Assembly: GCF_002161765.1 (NCBI RefSeq)
Contig: NZ_NFIN01000003.1
Span: 124,001-188,000 of the forward strand
DNA: 64,000 bases
Source: Bacteroides sp. An322
Lineage (GTDB): Bacteria > Bacteroidota > Bacteroidia > Bacteroidales > Bacteroidaceae
Reading direction: 5' to 3'
Within the stretch, counting starts at the first letter, position 1. Each line of letters begins with the position of its first letter. Of the stretch, positions 7,284-15,892 are shown piece after piece. The notes beneath the pieces are model-generated. The model ran no database searches and had not been told where the DNA came from. It saw only the letters and a list, made by a program, of their open reading frames with translations. The position numbers and the translations under genes were made by a program.

Positions 7284-8022
7284 TTTAAAGAAGACAATTT
7301 TGAATGCAAGCGAGATGCCTTATGCTAACAAAAAGGTATATGAGCTTATTCAGAGTGAAACTGGAGGAAATGTAAGAGCATTTGCTAAGAGTATCAATGT
7401 TTCGCAGCAAAGTCTTAATCGTATATTTTGTATTGACAAAAGAAATGGAAAATATCCTTCAGTATCCAATGATATAAAACAAGGTATCATTGATGTTTAT
7501 GGGAAAGATGAAATTTGGTTTATAACAGATGTCGATACAAATGAAGAGGAGAAGATTGATTTTTCTTTAAGCAAAAACGACATCATCCAATCAGATATTA
7601 AAGAAGGTGACTATTCCGGTGCACTCGTTTACGACATAGACGGAACATGCGGGCCTGAAAATAGGAATATAGATTTCACCAGAGACAACATTATCGGTTC
7701 TGTAAACCTTCCTGGTATAAATAAAAGTTCTCGTATTATTCGGGCAAATGGAGATAGCATGGAGCCGTGTATCTATGATGGGAATATGATTGTCGTCCGC
7801 GAAATACAAAATTGGGAAGATGTATTCTATGGTCAGATTTACATGATTTTGCTTGACGAATACCGTATGATTAAATACATCCGCCGTTATGAACCGGACG
7901 AGGAGAATTACATCATCCTGCGCAGCGAGAATCCCAAATACGATGACATAAAACTCCATAAAAGTAAGATAAGAAAGTTATTTATAGTGGAGAATATTCT
8001 TTCTGTAAAAACACAATTGTGA
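7273..8022 (+). CDS. CI/LexA-like phage repressor (HTH + S24 peptidase)
   Basis: 249 residues. The N-terminal half holds a helix-turn-helix (GNVRAFAKSINVSQQSLNRIF, split at about 36-56). The C-terminal half is an S24 peptidase: the catalytic serine lies in ANGDSMEP (about 160) and the catalytic lysine in YRMIKYIRR (about 201), as in LexA and lambda CI, which cleave themselves when RecA filaments form. It probably represses the leftward operon and would allow induction by DNA damage. The start overlaps the upstream membrane-protein gene. Confidence 0.9.
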   Translation: MVANLKKTILNASEMPYANKKVYELIQSETGGNVRAFAKSINVSQQSLNRIFCIDKRNGKYPSVSNDIKQGIIDVYGKDEIWFITDVDTNEEEKIDFSLSKNDIIQSDIKEGDYSGALVYDIDGTCGPENRNIDFTRDNIIGSVNLPGINKSSRIIRANGDSMEPCIYDGNMIVVREIQNWEDVFYGQIYMILLDEYRMIKYIRRYEPDEENYIILRSENPKYDDIKLHKSKIRKLFIVENILSVKTQL

Positions 8023-8096
8023 TTTTACATGACGGAGCGTTGAACAATATCTAAAGAAGGCAAAAAGATTATAGAACAATTAAATAACAATAACTT

Positions 8097-8897
8097 ATGA
8101 AACGACTGATTTTAATGCTGGCAATAGTGTTACCGATGGTGTTAGTGTCGTGCTCGGATGATGAAAACGGCTCGCAAGAAGAACCGACAATGAAAGTAGA
8201 TAATCTTCCTGAAATGGGAAATGTTAGTCTGAATTACCACCCATCGGAACAGACTTTGACACTTTCAAGAAATGTAGAGAATGAAGGGTGTGAAATTTAT
8301 CTGAAAGACGATTCATATTGGATAACAAAGCTGAATCTTGACGGAGATAAAATAACATTCGATGTATTGGAAAATCAGGACATTGAAACCGGACACAGAT
8401 TCGATACTATTGTTATATCATATAAAGGAGAACGAAAAGGTACGGTGTGTGTCACACAAGCGAGAACGCCAATAAGTCCTGAAAGACTGGCGTGGGCTGT
8501 ATCTGATGCGATGTATAGGAATAAGGCTTTGTGCGAATCGGGCATGTCTGGACTTGAAATCACAAAGGCGATATACAATCTTTCAAAAACGACCGACGGG
8601 CAAGATTCATATAAAAATTATCCGGCTTTTGCATATTGTATCGAAATGAACCATGACCCTGAAAATAACATGGAGTGGCATCTGCCTTCGATGAACGAAA
8701 TAAAAAGGTGTACGAATGCACAAAATTACAATGGAACTCCATTCGAGCAGCATAACTATTGGTGGTCTGCAACCGAAAATTCGTTAAACGGAAATGCTTT
8801 TTCCATTTATTCTCAAAGTACAGCGTCAAGAGGCGCAGAGAACAAAGGAAAAGAATGGTGGGTTATGGCTTTTAGGAATGGAGAGTTGGAAGAATGA
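8097..8897 (+). CDS. Lipoprotein with BACON-like and DUF1566-like parts
   Basis: 266 residues. A signal peptide ends in the lipobox VLVSC, so the mature protein would start at Cys20 and be lipidated. Residues about 40-125 look like a BACON/Ig-like sandwich (SYWITKLNLDGDKITFD, then GTVCVTQAR). The C-terminal part has WHLPSMNEI and YWWSATE, which resemble the W-x-LP-x-x-EL ... YWSST pattern of DUF1566/Lcl domains. It is the last gene before the attachment site, a usual place for lysogenic-conversion cargo, and probably acts at the cell surface. Confidence 0.72.
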   Translation: MKRLILMLAIVLPMVLVSCSDDENGSQEEPTMKVDNLPEMGNVSLNYHPSEQTLTLSRNVENEGCEIYLKDDSYWITKLNLDGDKITFDVLENQDIETGHRFDTIVISYKGERKGTVCVTQARTPISPERLAWAVSDAMYRNKALCESGMSGLEITKAIYNLSKTTDGQDSYKNYPAFAYCIEMNHDPENNMEWHLPSMNEIKRCTNAQNYNGTPFEQHNYWWSATENSLNGNAFSIYSQSTASRGAENKGKEWWVMAFRNGELEE

Positions 8898-8983
8898 TTT
8901 TACGAATTGTTTCAACAATGTTTTAGCAAAATCAATAGATAAATATGATAATCAATTAATAATTAACTTAGTAAAAGCAAATT

Positions 8984-9034
8984 CCTCTTAGCTTCCCAAG
9001 CTGAGGGTCACGGGTTCGAGTCCCGCTTGCCGCT
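8984..9034 (+). other. tRNA-Gly(CCC) 3' fragment, right attachment site
   Basis: From the anticodon arm (loop CTTCCCAA) through a perfect T arm (GGGTTCGAGTCCC region) and the 3' acceptor strand TTGCCGC plus T, this matches the 3' two-thirds of a glycine tRNA with anticodon CCC. The 5' acceptor strand GCGGCAA and D arm are absent. Such a fragment is what remains at one end when an element integrates into a tRNA 3' end and rebuilds an intact copy at the other end, here outside the window. Confidence 0.85.
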
Positions 9035-9047
9035 CAATCAGAGAATC

Positions 9048-9078
9048 AAGGAGTTACGGTTTAAAGTAACTCCTTTTT
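9048..9078 (+). terminator. Hairpin terminator after tRNA-Gly fragment
   Basis: A 10-bp stem AAGGAGTTAC/GTAACTCCTT around an 8-nt loop is followed by a T run. It was probably the native terminator of the tRNA-Gly gene. Confidence 0.8.
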
Positions 9079-9105
9079 GTTTTATATGAAGTTGTTAGAT
9101 AAAAC

Positions 9106-9858
9106 ATGAAACTTACTTATATTTTCCATAGTGGCTTTTCGCTTGAAACAGAGCAGTGTGTATTGGTATTTGATTATTGGATGGATCCGGCAAATGTAAT
9201 GTTTGGATTGTTGAAGACGGAAAAACCGATGTATGTGTTTTCTAGCCATTTCCATGAAGACCATTTTAATCGTGATATTTTTATGTGGAAAAATGAAAAG
9301 CCGGATATAAAATACATCTTATCAAAAGACATTCTGAAACATAGAAGAGCGCAAAAATCAGATGCAGATGTATGGCTTGCCAAAGGAGGAGTTTGGCAAG
9401 ATGAACTGATTCGGGTTGTGGCAACGGGAAGCACTGACAGTGGAGTTTCATGGGTAATAGAAGTAGAAGGTAAATGCATCTTTCATGCTGGAGACTTGAA
9501 TAATTGGTACGCCCGTTTTTTGACAGACGATTATCGAGGCGGTGTGATTTATAGTCCTGAATTTGGTGGCAATATCGACCCAATGAAAGAAGAGAAACAT
9601 TATTTGGGGGAATTGAAAGAAATCCGGAAAATAGCAGACAGATTTGACCTTGTCATGTTTCCAGTTGACGGTCGTATCGGTAATGGATATACACGTGGAG
9701 GACGTCAGTTTATAGAACGTTTTCAGGTCGGTTTGTTTGTGCCAATGCATTTTGTGGCAAGCGGTTTTGAGTCTGCATGGCGTATGAAAGAATTTACGGA
9801 CGCTTGTGGAATTTCGTTTTGGCGTATAAGTGAAGAAGGTGAATCAATCGTGTTTTAG
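9106..9858 (+). CDS. Metallo-beta-lactamase-fold hydrolase
   Basis: 250 residues. The metal site HxHxDH is seen as H48-F-H50-E-D52-H53, with a further ligand candidate in FHAGD (about 126-130) and a late histidine in VPMHF. The N-terminus (YIFHSGF) is typical of small MBL-fold proteins of the UlaG/YtnP-like type, which hydrolyse esters, lactones or phosphodiesters. The substrate cannot be told. It is the first chromosomal gene right of the element and is monocistronic, ending in a strong hairpin. Confidence 0.85.
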   Translation: MKLTYIFHSGFSLETEQCVLVFDYWMDPANVMFGLLKTEKPMYVFSSHFHEDHFNRDIFMWKNEKPDIKYILSKDILKHRRAQKSDADVWLAKGGVWQDELIRVVATGSTDSGVSWVIEVEGKCIFHAGDLNNWYARFLTDDYRGGVIYSPEFGGNIDPMKEEKHYLGELKEIRKIADRFDLVMFPVDGRIGNGYTRGGRQFIERFQVGLFVPMHFVASGFESAWRMKEFTDACGISFWRISEEGESIVF

Positions 9859-9890
9859 AAAGGTTTTCTTTATTGATTCACCTTCTTTTA
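9833..9890. terminator. Bidirectional terminator hairpin
   Basis: A perfect 16-bp inverted repeat (9833-9848 and 9872-9887) spans the last codons of the MBL gene, and T- and A-rich flanks follow. It lies between convergent genes and can serve both. Confidence 0.8.
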
Positions 9891-9895
9891 GTTTG

Positions 9896-11071
9896 TTATT
9901 TGGGTGCTTTATGGTATAAATAAATAGCGATAAACAGATATAGGATATTCGGTATCCACACGGCAATAGCCGGAGGCATATTCCCGTTAATGGCAAAAGT
10001 TGCCGAAATGGTTTGGAATAGGATATACGAGAAACTGAGTGCCAGACCGATACCCAAATGAAGCCCCATGCCTCCTTTGACTTTTCGTGAAGAAAGCGAA
10101 AGACCAATAGCCGTTAGAATAAATGCGGCAAACGACATGGCTATACGTCGATGGTATTCCACTTCAAATTCTTTGATATTGGCGAATCCTCGTTGTTTTT
10201 GTTTTTGGATATAATCCCGTAGTTGCGGACTGGTCATGGTTTCCTGTTGTCCGCGTGTAATCAGAAAGTCTTGCGGCTCCATTTTGATAATCGAATCAAT
10301 ACGGTCGCCTCGGGTGATGACTTCTTTCATGCCACGCATTTCCCGTATCATATAATCCCGGATAATCCATTTATGATATGAAGCTGTATCATACGTGATA
10401 CGGCGTGCTGTCAGATGTGAAACCAGCTTATGGTCTTCAAATTTGTCTAATGAAAACCGGTATCCCGTTTTATTGTAATTTTCGTAACGTTCCATGTAAG
10501 CGACTACACCCGTGTCTACTTCCAACTGGATATTGCGGGCATAATCTGCCGATTTCTTTTTCTTATATAGTTCTTCAAACTTCAATCGGGTGACACTTCC
10601 TTTGGGAATGACTTCAGTTCCCAACATGAAAGTCACCGCAGAGATAATGGCAGCTGATATCATATAAGGGACCATTAGCCGTTTAAAGCTCATGCCTGTG
10701 GAGAACATCGCAATTATTTCGGAGTTTTCCGCAAGCTTTGAAGTGAAGAAAATTACCGCAATGAAGACAAACAACGGGCTGAACAAATTGGTGTAGTAGG
10801 GGATGAAGTTCAGATAATAGTCAAAAATAATGGCTTCAAGCGGTGCTTTATTATTGATGAAACGGTCGATGTTTTCATTGATATCAAAAACCACAGATAT
10901 GGAGATAATCAAGGCAATAGCAAAGAAATATGTTCCTAGAAACTTGACAATAATGTAACGGTCAAGCCGTTTCAGCCATTTTTGTTTAAAAATGGTTTTT
11001 ACGAAAGGCATAAACTTACTCATTTGTTGAGGAAATGCCAGTTTCAATTTCAGTTTATCCAGTTTCATCAT
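9896..11071 (-). CDS. LptF/LptG-family permease (LPS export)
   Basis: 391 residues. It has the YjgP/YjgQ layout: a helix pair at the N-terminus (FLGTYFFAIALIISIS, about 45-60, and a second near 95-115), a third at about 130-150, a periplasmic beta-jellyroll-like region (about 160-300), and three helices near the C-terminus. LptF/G proteins, with the ATPase LptB, pull lipopolysaccharide out of the inner membrane toward the outer-membrane bridge. Last gene of the lon-tgt-lptG unit, nine bases after tgt. Which of the two paralogues it represents is not resolvable here. Confidence 0.88.
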   Translation of the reverse strand: MMKLDKLKLKLAFPQQMSKFMPFVKTIFKQKWLKRLDRYIIVKFLGTYFFAIALIISISVVFDINENIDRFINNKAPLEAIIFDYYLNFIPYYTNLFSPLFVFIAVIFFTSKLAENSEIIAMFSTGMSFKRLMVPYMISAAIISAVTFMLGTEVIPKGSVTRLKFEELYKKKKSADYARNIQLEVDTGVVAYMERYENYNKTGYRFSLDKFEDHKLVSHLTARRITYDTASYHKWIIRDYMIREMRGMKEVITRGDRIDSIIKMEPQDFLITRGQQETMTSPQLRDYIQKQKQRGFANIKEFEVEYHRRIAMSFAAFILTAIGLSLSSRKVKGGMGLHLGIGLALSFSYILFQTISATFAINGNMPPAIAVWIPNILYLFIAIYLYHKAPK

Positions 11072-11080
11072 TATATAAAA

Positions 11081-12211
11081 TTACAAGCGGGTAGAAATTC
11101 GTTTTACCATAGCCGGTTTCCATGTTGAGAAGTCTCCGGCAATAATGTGTTTACGTGCTTCGCCTACTAACCATAAGTAGAAAGCCAAGTTGTGGATAGA
11201 GGCTATTTGCAGTGCCAATAATTCTTGTGCATGGAATAAGTGGCGCAAATAAGCACGGCTGTACATGGTGTCTACATACGAAGCTCCGTCCGCTTCGATA
11301 GGCGAGAAGTCTTTTTCCCACTTCTTATTGCGCATATTCATGATGCCGTCCTTCGTAAAAAGCATTCCGTTTCGTCCGTTACGGGTAGGCATTACACAAT
11401 CGAACATGTCCACTCCGCGTTCGATGCCTTCTAAGATATTGACAGGTGTTCCTACTCCCATTAAATACCGAGGCTTATCTGTAGGCAAGATTTCGTTGAC
11501 CACTTCAATCATTTCATACATTTTCTCCGTAGGTTCGCCTACAGCCAGTCCGCCAATTGCATTTCCGTCTGCATTCTTTGAAGCAATGTATTCAGCCGAC
11601 CGTTTCCGTAAATCAGGGTATACGCATCCTTGTACGATAGGGAAGAGCGATTGGTTATATCCGTATTTAGGCTCTGTTTCATTAAAACGGGTAATACAGC
11701 GGTCTAGCCAGCGGTGGGTCAGTTCCATCGATTTTTTTGCATAGTCAAATTCGGCTGTACCCGGAGTGCATTCATCAAATGCCATTATAATATCCGCTCC
11801 GATAGTCCGTTCGATATCCATGACCCGTTCGGGGGTAAATAGGTGTTTGGAACCGTCAATATGGGAACGGAATTCCACGCCTTCTTCTTTCAGTTTGCGT
11901 ATGCCTGAAAGGGAGAATACTTGAAAACCACCGCTATCGGTCAGCATCGGACGGTCGAAGCCATTGAATTTATGCAGACCTCCGGCAGCTTCCAGTACTT
12001 CAAGGCCGGGGCGGAGATACAAATGATAGGTATTCCCTAAAATGATTTGTGCCTTGATATCTTCTTTCAATTCATGCAAATGAACTGCTTTTACGCTGCC
12101 CAGTGTACCCACAGGCATAAAAATAGGTGTTTCGATTTGTCCGTGGTCGGTCGTAATCAGACCGGCACGGGCATTTGATTTCGGATCAGTATGTTGTAAT
12201 TCAAATTTCAT
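11081..12211 (-). CDS. tgt: tRNA-guanine transglycosylase
   Basis: 376 residues, normal length. It exchanges G34 for queuine precursor preQ1 in tRNAs with GUN anticodons. Family blocks are plain: LTDSGGFQVFSL with the substrate-site aspartate, GGLAVGEPTEKMY, and FDCVMPTRNGRNG with the nucleophilic aspartate. The odd point is the zinc site: where E. coli-type enzymes have C-x-C-x-x-C upstream of YSRAYLRHL, this sequence reads ADGASYVDT with no cysteine. Eight bases separate it from lon, so the two are co-transcribed. Confidence 0.95.
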   Translation of the reverse strand: MKFELQHTDPKSNARAGLITTDHGQIETPIFMPVGTLGSVKAVHLHELKEDIKAQIILGNTYHLYLRPGLEVLEAAGGLHKFNGFDRPMLTDSGGFQVFSLSGIRKLKEEGVEFRSHIDGSKHLFTPERVMDIERTIGADIIMAFDECTPGTAEFDYAKKSMELTHRWLDRCITRFNETEPKYGYNQSLFPIVQGCVYPDLRKRSAEYIASKNADGNAIGGLAVGEPTEKMYEMIEVVNEILPTDKPRYLMGVGTPVNILEGIERGVDMFDCVMPTRNGRNGMLFTKDGIMNMRNKKWEKDFSPIEADGASYVDTMYSRAYLRHLFHAQELLALQIASIHNLAFYLWLVGEARKHIIAGDFSTWKPAMVKRISTRL

Positions 12212-12219
12212 TTAAATAA

Positions 12220-14739
12220 TCAGATAGTTGGTGTTTTCTCTTCCTTAGAACGTTTTGTTTCCTGTTCTTTTTCTTTCTTTAGAATTGCTTCGAAATCGAT
12301 GGCATCTGCCACTTTTTCTTCTGTCAATGCCAATTGAAGCACTTCCTTGATGTCTTTTACGTAGTGGAATTCCAGGCCTTTCAAATACATCGGTTGTATT
12401 TCCTCAATGTCTTTCCGGTTTTCTTCGCATAGGATAATGTCTGTGATGCCTGCACGTTTTGCCGCTAAAATCTTTTCACGGATACCTCCTACGGGAAGCA
12501 CTTTCCCGCGTAACGTGATTTCTCCTGTCATAGCCAGATTCGACCTTACCTTGCGTTGGGTCAAAGCTGATGCCAATGAAGTCACCATGGTAATACCAGC
12601 CGAAGGACCGTCTTTCGGTATAGCTCCTTCCGGCACATGGATATGAATGTTCCAATTTTCGAAAATACCCTCCGGCAAATCCAACAAGAAAGTATGTGCT
12701 TTCAGATATTCCAAAGCCAGCATGGCTGATTCTTTCATGACATCTCCCAGATTTCCGGTCAAAGTCAGGCGTTCTCCTTTCCCTTTGCTCAAGCTGGTTT
12801 CCACAAACAAGATTTCGCCTCCTACGGCAGTCCAAGCCAGTCCGGTTACTACTCCCGCATATCCGTTGCCCTGATACTTGTCGCGCGAATATTCTGGAGT
12901 CCCTAAATATTGCTTGATGTCATCCGGCTTTAGTTCATGTAGTCCGGTGAATTTGCCGCTGGCTATTTCCAATGCGATTTTACGCATGACCTTGCCGATT
13001 TTCTTTTCCAATTCACGTACACCGCTCTCCCGCGTATAATTTTCAATGATGTATTCAATAGCCGGTTTCGTAAACTTGACATGTTCTTTCTTCAGTCCGT
13101 TTGCCAGCATTTCTTTCGGAATCAGGTGACGCCGCGCAATCTCTATTTTCTCTTCGGTAATGTATCCGCTTACTTCGATTAACTCCATACGGTCCAGCAA
13201 AGGAGTTGGAATTGTGCTCAGGTTATTTGCCGTAGCGATAAACATTACTTTCGATAAGTCATAATCCAAGTCGATGTAATTGTCATGGAACGTATTGTTC
13301 TGTTCCGGGTCAAGCACTTCCAGCATAGCCGAGGCCGGATCTCCTTGACGGTCGTTGCCCAACTTGTCTATTTCGTCCAAGATAATGACCGGGTTGGATG
13401 ATTCCGCCTTAATCAGGCTTTTGATGATACGTCCCGGCATGGCACCGATATAGGTTTTGCGGTGTCCGCGGATTTCGGCTTCATCGTGTACGCCTCCCAA
13501 TGACATACGGATGTATTTCCGTTTCAGGGCAGAGGCGATAGAACGTCCTAAGGATGTTTTCCCTACGCCCGGAGGGCCGTATAAGCAAAGAATCGGTGAT
13601 TTCAAATCTCCTTTCAGCTTCAATACGGCAAGATGTTCCAAAATGCGTTCTTTCACTTTTTCCAGTCCATAATGGTCTTTGTTTAATACTTTCTCGGCGT
13701 TAGGGATGTTTAACGAATCTGTTGTAAAGACATTCCATGGGAGGGAAAGCAGCGTCTGCAAGTAAGTGAGTTGCACATTATAGTCGGGCGATTGCGGATT
13801 GATACGTTCCAATTTTTGCAATTCACGCTCGAATGTAGCAGCCACTTCTTTACTCCATTTCTTGGCTTCTCCTTTGCTGCGTAGCTCGTCTATTTCGTCT
13901 TCCTGGCCGTTGCCCAGTTCATCTTGGATATTCTTGATTTGTTGTTGCAAGAAATATTCGCGTTGTTGGCGGTCCAAGTCTTCCCGCGTACGCATTTGGA
14001 TGTCATGTTTTAACTCTGCCAATTTGGTTTCCCGGTTCAATACTTGAATCAGGTTGTATAACCTGTCTTTTAAAGTGTCTTTCGACATCAGTTCAAACTT
14101 TTCATCCAAGCTGAACGGGAAGTTTGTGCAGATATAATTTACCAGAATATGGTCTTTCGGCAAGTTTTTCAGTGCAAAAGTCACATCCGGGCTTAGCCTG
14201 TCACTTGTCTCTACATATTGGTTGGCTAAATCTACACAAGTGTCCATCAATGCTACGAATTCGTCATTTTCCTTCACGTCCATGTCTTCCGGCTCTATCC
14301 CGACTTTTCCTTTCAGGTAGGGAAGGGTTGACGTGATAGCCTCCAGCCGGACTTTAACGTTGCTGGCCTGTAGGATAACTGTAGTTGTTCCGCCAGGCAA
14401 TTCGAAGATGCGGAGTATCCGTCCGATTACGGCAATCGGGTACAAATCGTTGAGTCCTGGTTCTTCTACTTCTGCAACTTTTTGGGTAGCGATAATGATA
14501 TGTTGCTTGTTTTTTAGTGCAGAACGTACCAATTTAAGAGTAGACTGCCTGCCAACGGTTACAGGCATAACGATGCTTGTAAACATCAGCATGTTGCGTA
14601 ATGTCATGATAGGCAAATCTCCACCCAACTCTTCGGGCGAGGGGGATTCTGCCTCAGCTCTTATTTCGGTAACCATCGATACTTCATCCGTGCTTGACTG
14701 TATTTCGAAATCATCTTCAGTTTTCCTTTTTCTTGCCAT
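12220..14739 (-). CDS. lon: ATP-dependent protease Lon
   Basis: 839 residues. It has an N-terminal substrate-binding LON domain (about 40-240), a long helical linker, an AAA+ module with Walker [10 protein letters not shown] and Walker B IILDEIDK, and a C-terminal protease domain with the catalytic serine in PKDGPSAG and lysine in the [16 protein letters not shown] block. It degrades misfolded and regulatory proteins in the cytoplasm. The N-terminal 40 and C-terminal 30 residues are charged extensions. First gene of the leftward lon-tgt-lptG operon. Confidence 0.97.
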   Translation of the reverse strand: MARKRKTEDDFEIQSSTDEVSMVTEIRAEAESPSPEELGGDLPIMTLRNMLMFTSIVMPVTVGRQSTLKLVRSALKNKQHIIIATQKVAEVEEPGLNDLYPIAVIGRILRIFELPGGTTTVILQASNVKVRLEAITSTLPYLKGKVGIEPEDMDVKENDEFVALMDTCVDLANQYVETSDRLSPDVTFALKNLPKDHILVNYICTNFPFSLDEKFELMSKDTLKDRLYNLIQVLNRETKLAELKHDIQMRTREDLDRQQREYFLQQQIKNIQDELGNGQEDEIDELRSKGEAKKWSKEVAATFERELQKLERINPQSPDYNVQLTYLQTLLSLPWNVFTTDSLNIPNAEKVLNKDHYGLEKVKERILEHLAVLKLKGDLKSPILCLYGPPGVGKTSLGRSIASALKRKYIRMSLGGVHDEAEIRGHRKTYIGAMPGRIIKSLIKAESSNPVIILDEIDKLGNDRQGDPASAMLEVLDPEQNNTFHDNYIDLDYDLSKVMFIATANNLSTIPTPLLDRMELIEVSGYITEEKIEIARRHLIPKEMLANGLKKEHVKFTKPAIEYIIENYTRESGVRELEKKIGKVMRKIALEIASGKFTGLHELKPDDIKQYLGTPEYSRDKYQGNGYAGVVTGLAWTAVGGEILFVETSLSKGKGERLTLTGNLGDVMKESAMLALEYLKAHTFLLDLPEGIFENWNIHIHVPEGAIPKDGPSAGITMVTSLASALTQRKVRSNLAMTGEITLRGKVLPVGGIREKILAAKRAGITDIILCEENRKDIEEIQPMYLKGLEFHYVKDIKEVLQLALTEEKVADAIDFEAILKKEKEQETKRSKEEKTPTI

Positions 14740-14798
14740 AATTCGTGGTTAGTCAACTTTATTTAATCTATTTAGTTTTCTTAGTCTCAAAACGGGTA

Positions 14799-14806
14799 CA
14801 AAGTTA
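14799..14806 (-). promoter_or_regulatory. -7 element for lon
   Basis: TAACTTTG on the minus strand fits TAnnTTTG about 60 bases before the lon start. No clear -33 box sits at the right distance, so only the -7 element is claimed. Confidence 0.45.
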
Positions 14807-14933
14807 ATCAATCTGCTTTGAATACGGAAGTAGAATAGTTGTAAAAGCACGCCCGGAAATGAAATAATTGAAAATTTTGTGTTTTATAAGGCAGGTTTTA
14901 TCTATTTTTGACGAAAAATTGAAGCACGGAGGT

Positions 14934-15641
14934 ATGAGAAATCCTTTTTTTAGATTCAAGCAGTTTACAGTTTGGCACGACCGATGTGCCATGAAAGTCG
15001 GCACGGATGGAGTTTTGTTGGGGGCATGGGTTTGCCTTGACAATGCACGGAATGTGTTGGATATCGGGACCGGAAGCGGGTTGATTTCATTAATGGTTGC
15101 CCAGCGGTGTCCAGCCCAAGTGACAGGCATTGATATCGATGCTGATGCAGTCGGGCAGGCATACGAAAATGTATCCGCTTCGCCTTGGAGCGGGCGTATC
15201 CGGATATGCAAGGCTGATGTGGCAGACTGGGAGGAAGGGAAGTTATATGATACAATCGTATCCAATCCGCCTTTTTTTCAGGAACAAGTGCATTGTCCTG
15301 ACAACCAGCGTAATGCAGCGCGCCATACGGAAAGCCTGACTTTTGAACGCTTGTTGGATTCGGCTGTGCGTCTGATGTCGGAAGACGGCACCTTTTCGGT
15401 CATACTTCCGGCAGAGGCTGGCGAGCGGTTTATTACATTAGCCGCTGAGCGGCATTTGTATTTATTACGCAGGACTTATGTGCATAGCAAGCCGTCTGTT
15501 CCTCCTAAGCGGGTTTTGATGACATTTGTACGGACGATACAGGCATGCGGCACTACACATTTGGTTTTGGAGGAGGAGCCTCGGAAATATAGTTCAGAGT
15601 ACTTGAGCCTTGTCCGTGATTTTTATTTGAATTTAGGCTGA
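14934..15641 (+). CDS. trmN6: tRNA1(Val) A37 N6-methyltransferase
   Basis: 235 residues from ATG 14934, preceded by GGAGG; this gives the family N-terminus MRNPFFRFKQF. An earlier TTG at 14868 is in frame but unlikely. Motif I is LDIGTGSGLISLM and the methylase motif IV is SNPPFF, typical of N6-adenine methylation of nucleic acids; the KVGTDGVLLGAW block is diagnostic of YfiC/TrmN6. It methylates A37 of valine tRNA. Divergent from lon. Confidence 0.9.
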   Translation: MRNPFFRFKQFTVWHDRCAMKVGTDGVLLGAWVCLDNARNVLDIGTGSGLISLMVAQRCPAQVTGIDIDADAVGQAYENVSASPWSGRIRICKADVADWEEGKLYDTIVSNPPFFQEQVHCPDNQRNAARHTESLTFERLLDSAVRLMSEDGTFSVILPAEAGERFITLAAERHLYLLRRTYVHSKPSVPPKRVLMTFVRTIQACGTTHLVLEEEPRKYSSEYLSLVRDFYLNLG

Positions 15642-15767
15642 TAAAAACGAAAGTTTTTCAGGGTGAAATACTGCCATTGGGGAATAGGGACGTCTTTGTT
15701 GTACGAGGCTGTTTCAAAACAACAAAGTGTCTATCCAGAAGTAATATGAATGTCCACAAAGAACCAA

Positions 15768-15848
15768 TGTAGGGGCGTATTGCATACGCCCTGAAAACAT
15801 TCGCGTAGACAAGTGTGTGCATTCGGGCGTATGCAATACGCCCCTACA
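15768..15848. repeat. REP-like palindromic element
   Basis: Two 24-base arms (15768-15791 and 15825-15848) are perfect reverse complements, each built on GGGGCGTATTGCATACGCCC, with a 33-base loop. It lies in the 250-bp gap between the convergent trmN6 and lipid-kinase genes. Each arm is itself nearly palindromic (GGGCGTATGCAATACGCCC). It looks like a dispersed REP/MITE-type element. The rest of 15642-15892 shows only a weak stem over the trmN6 stop. Confidence 0.75.
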
Positions 15849-15892
15849 ATTAATTGGGTGAAATGCGGATATTTATAAAGTAAGAGGGTGTA

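Larger units (their letters stand above)
1..9034. mobile_element. Right-hand end of an integrated phage-like element
   Basis: Several independent signs agree. There is a compact leftward run of small overlapping genes typical of a phage early region (ERF recombinase, PD-(D/E)xK nuclease, ssDNA-binding protein, NinB-like protein), a divergent CI/LexA-like repressor, a tRNA-like gene, and a truncated 3' end of tRNA-Gly at 8984-9034 exactly where housekeeping genes begin. Integrase, packaging and structural genes are not visible, so the element continues left of the window. It could also be an integrative element carrying phage-type recombination genes. The right border is well supported; the element class is inferred. 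Confidence 0.85.

Noticed and set aside
7273-8022. Toxin-antitoxin pair with the 6756 gene
   Set aside because: The HTH plus S24 peptidase layout and divergent early operon fit a phage repressor far better.
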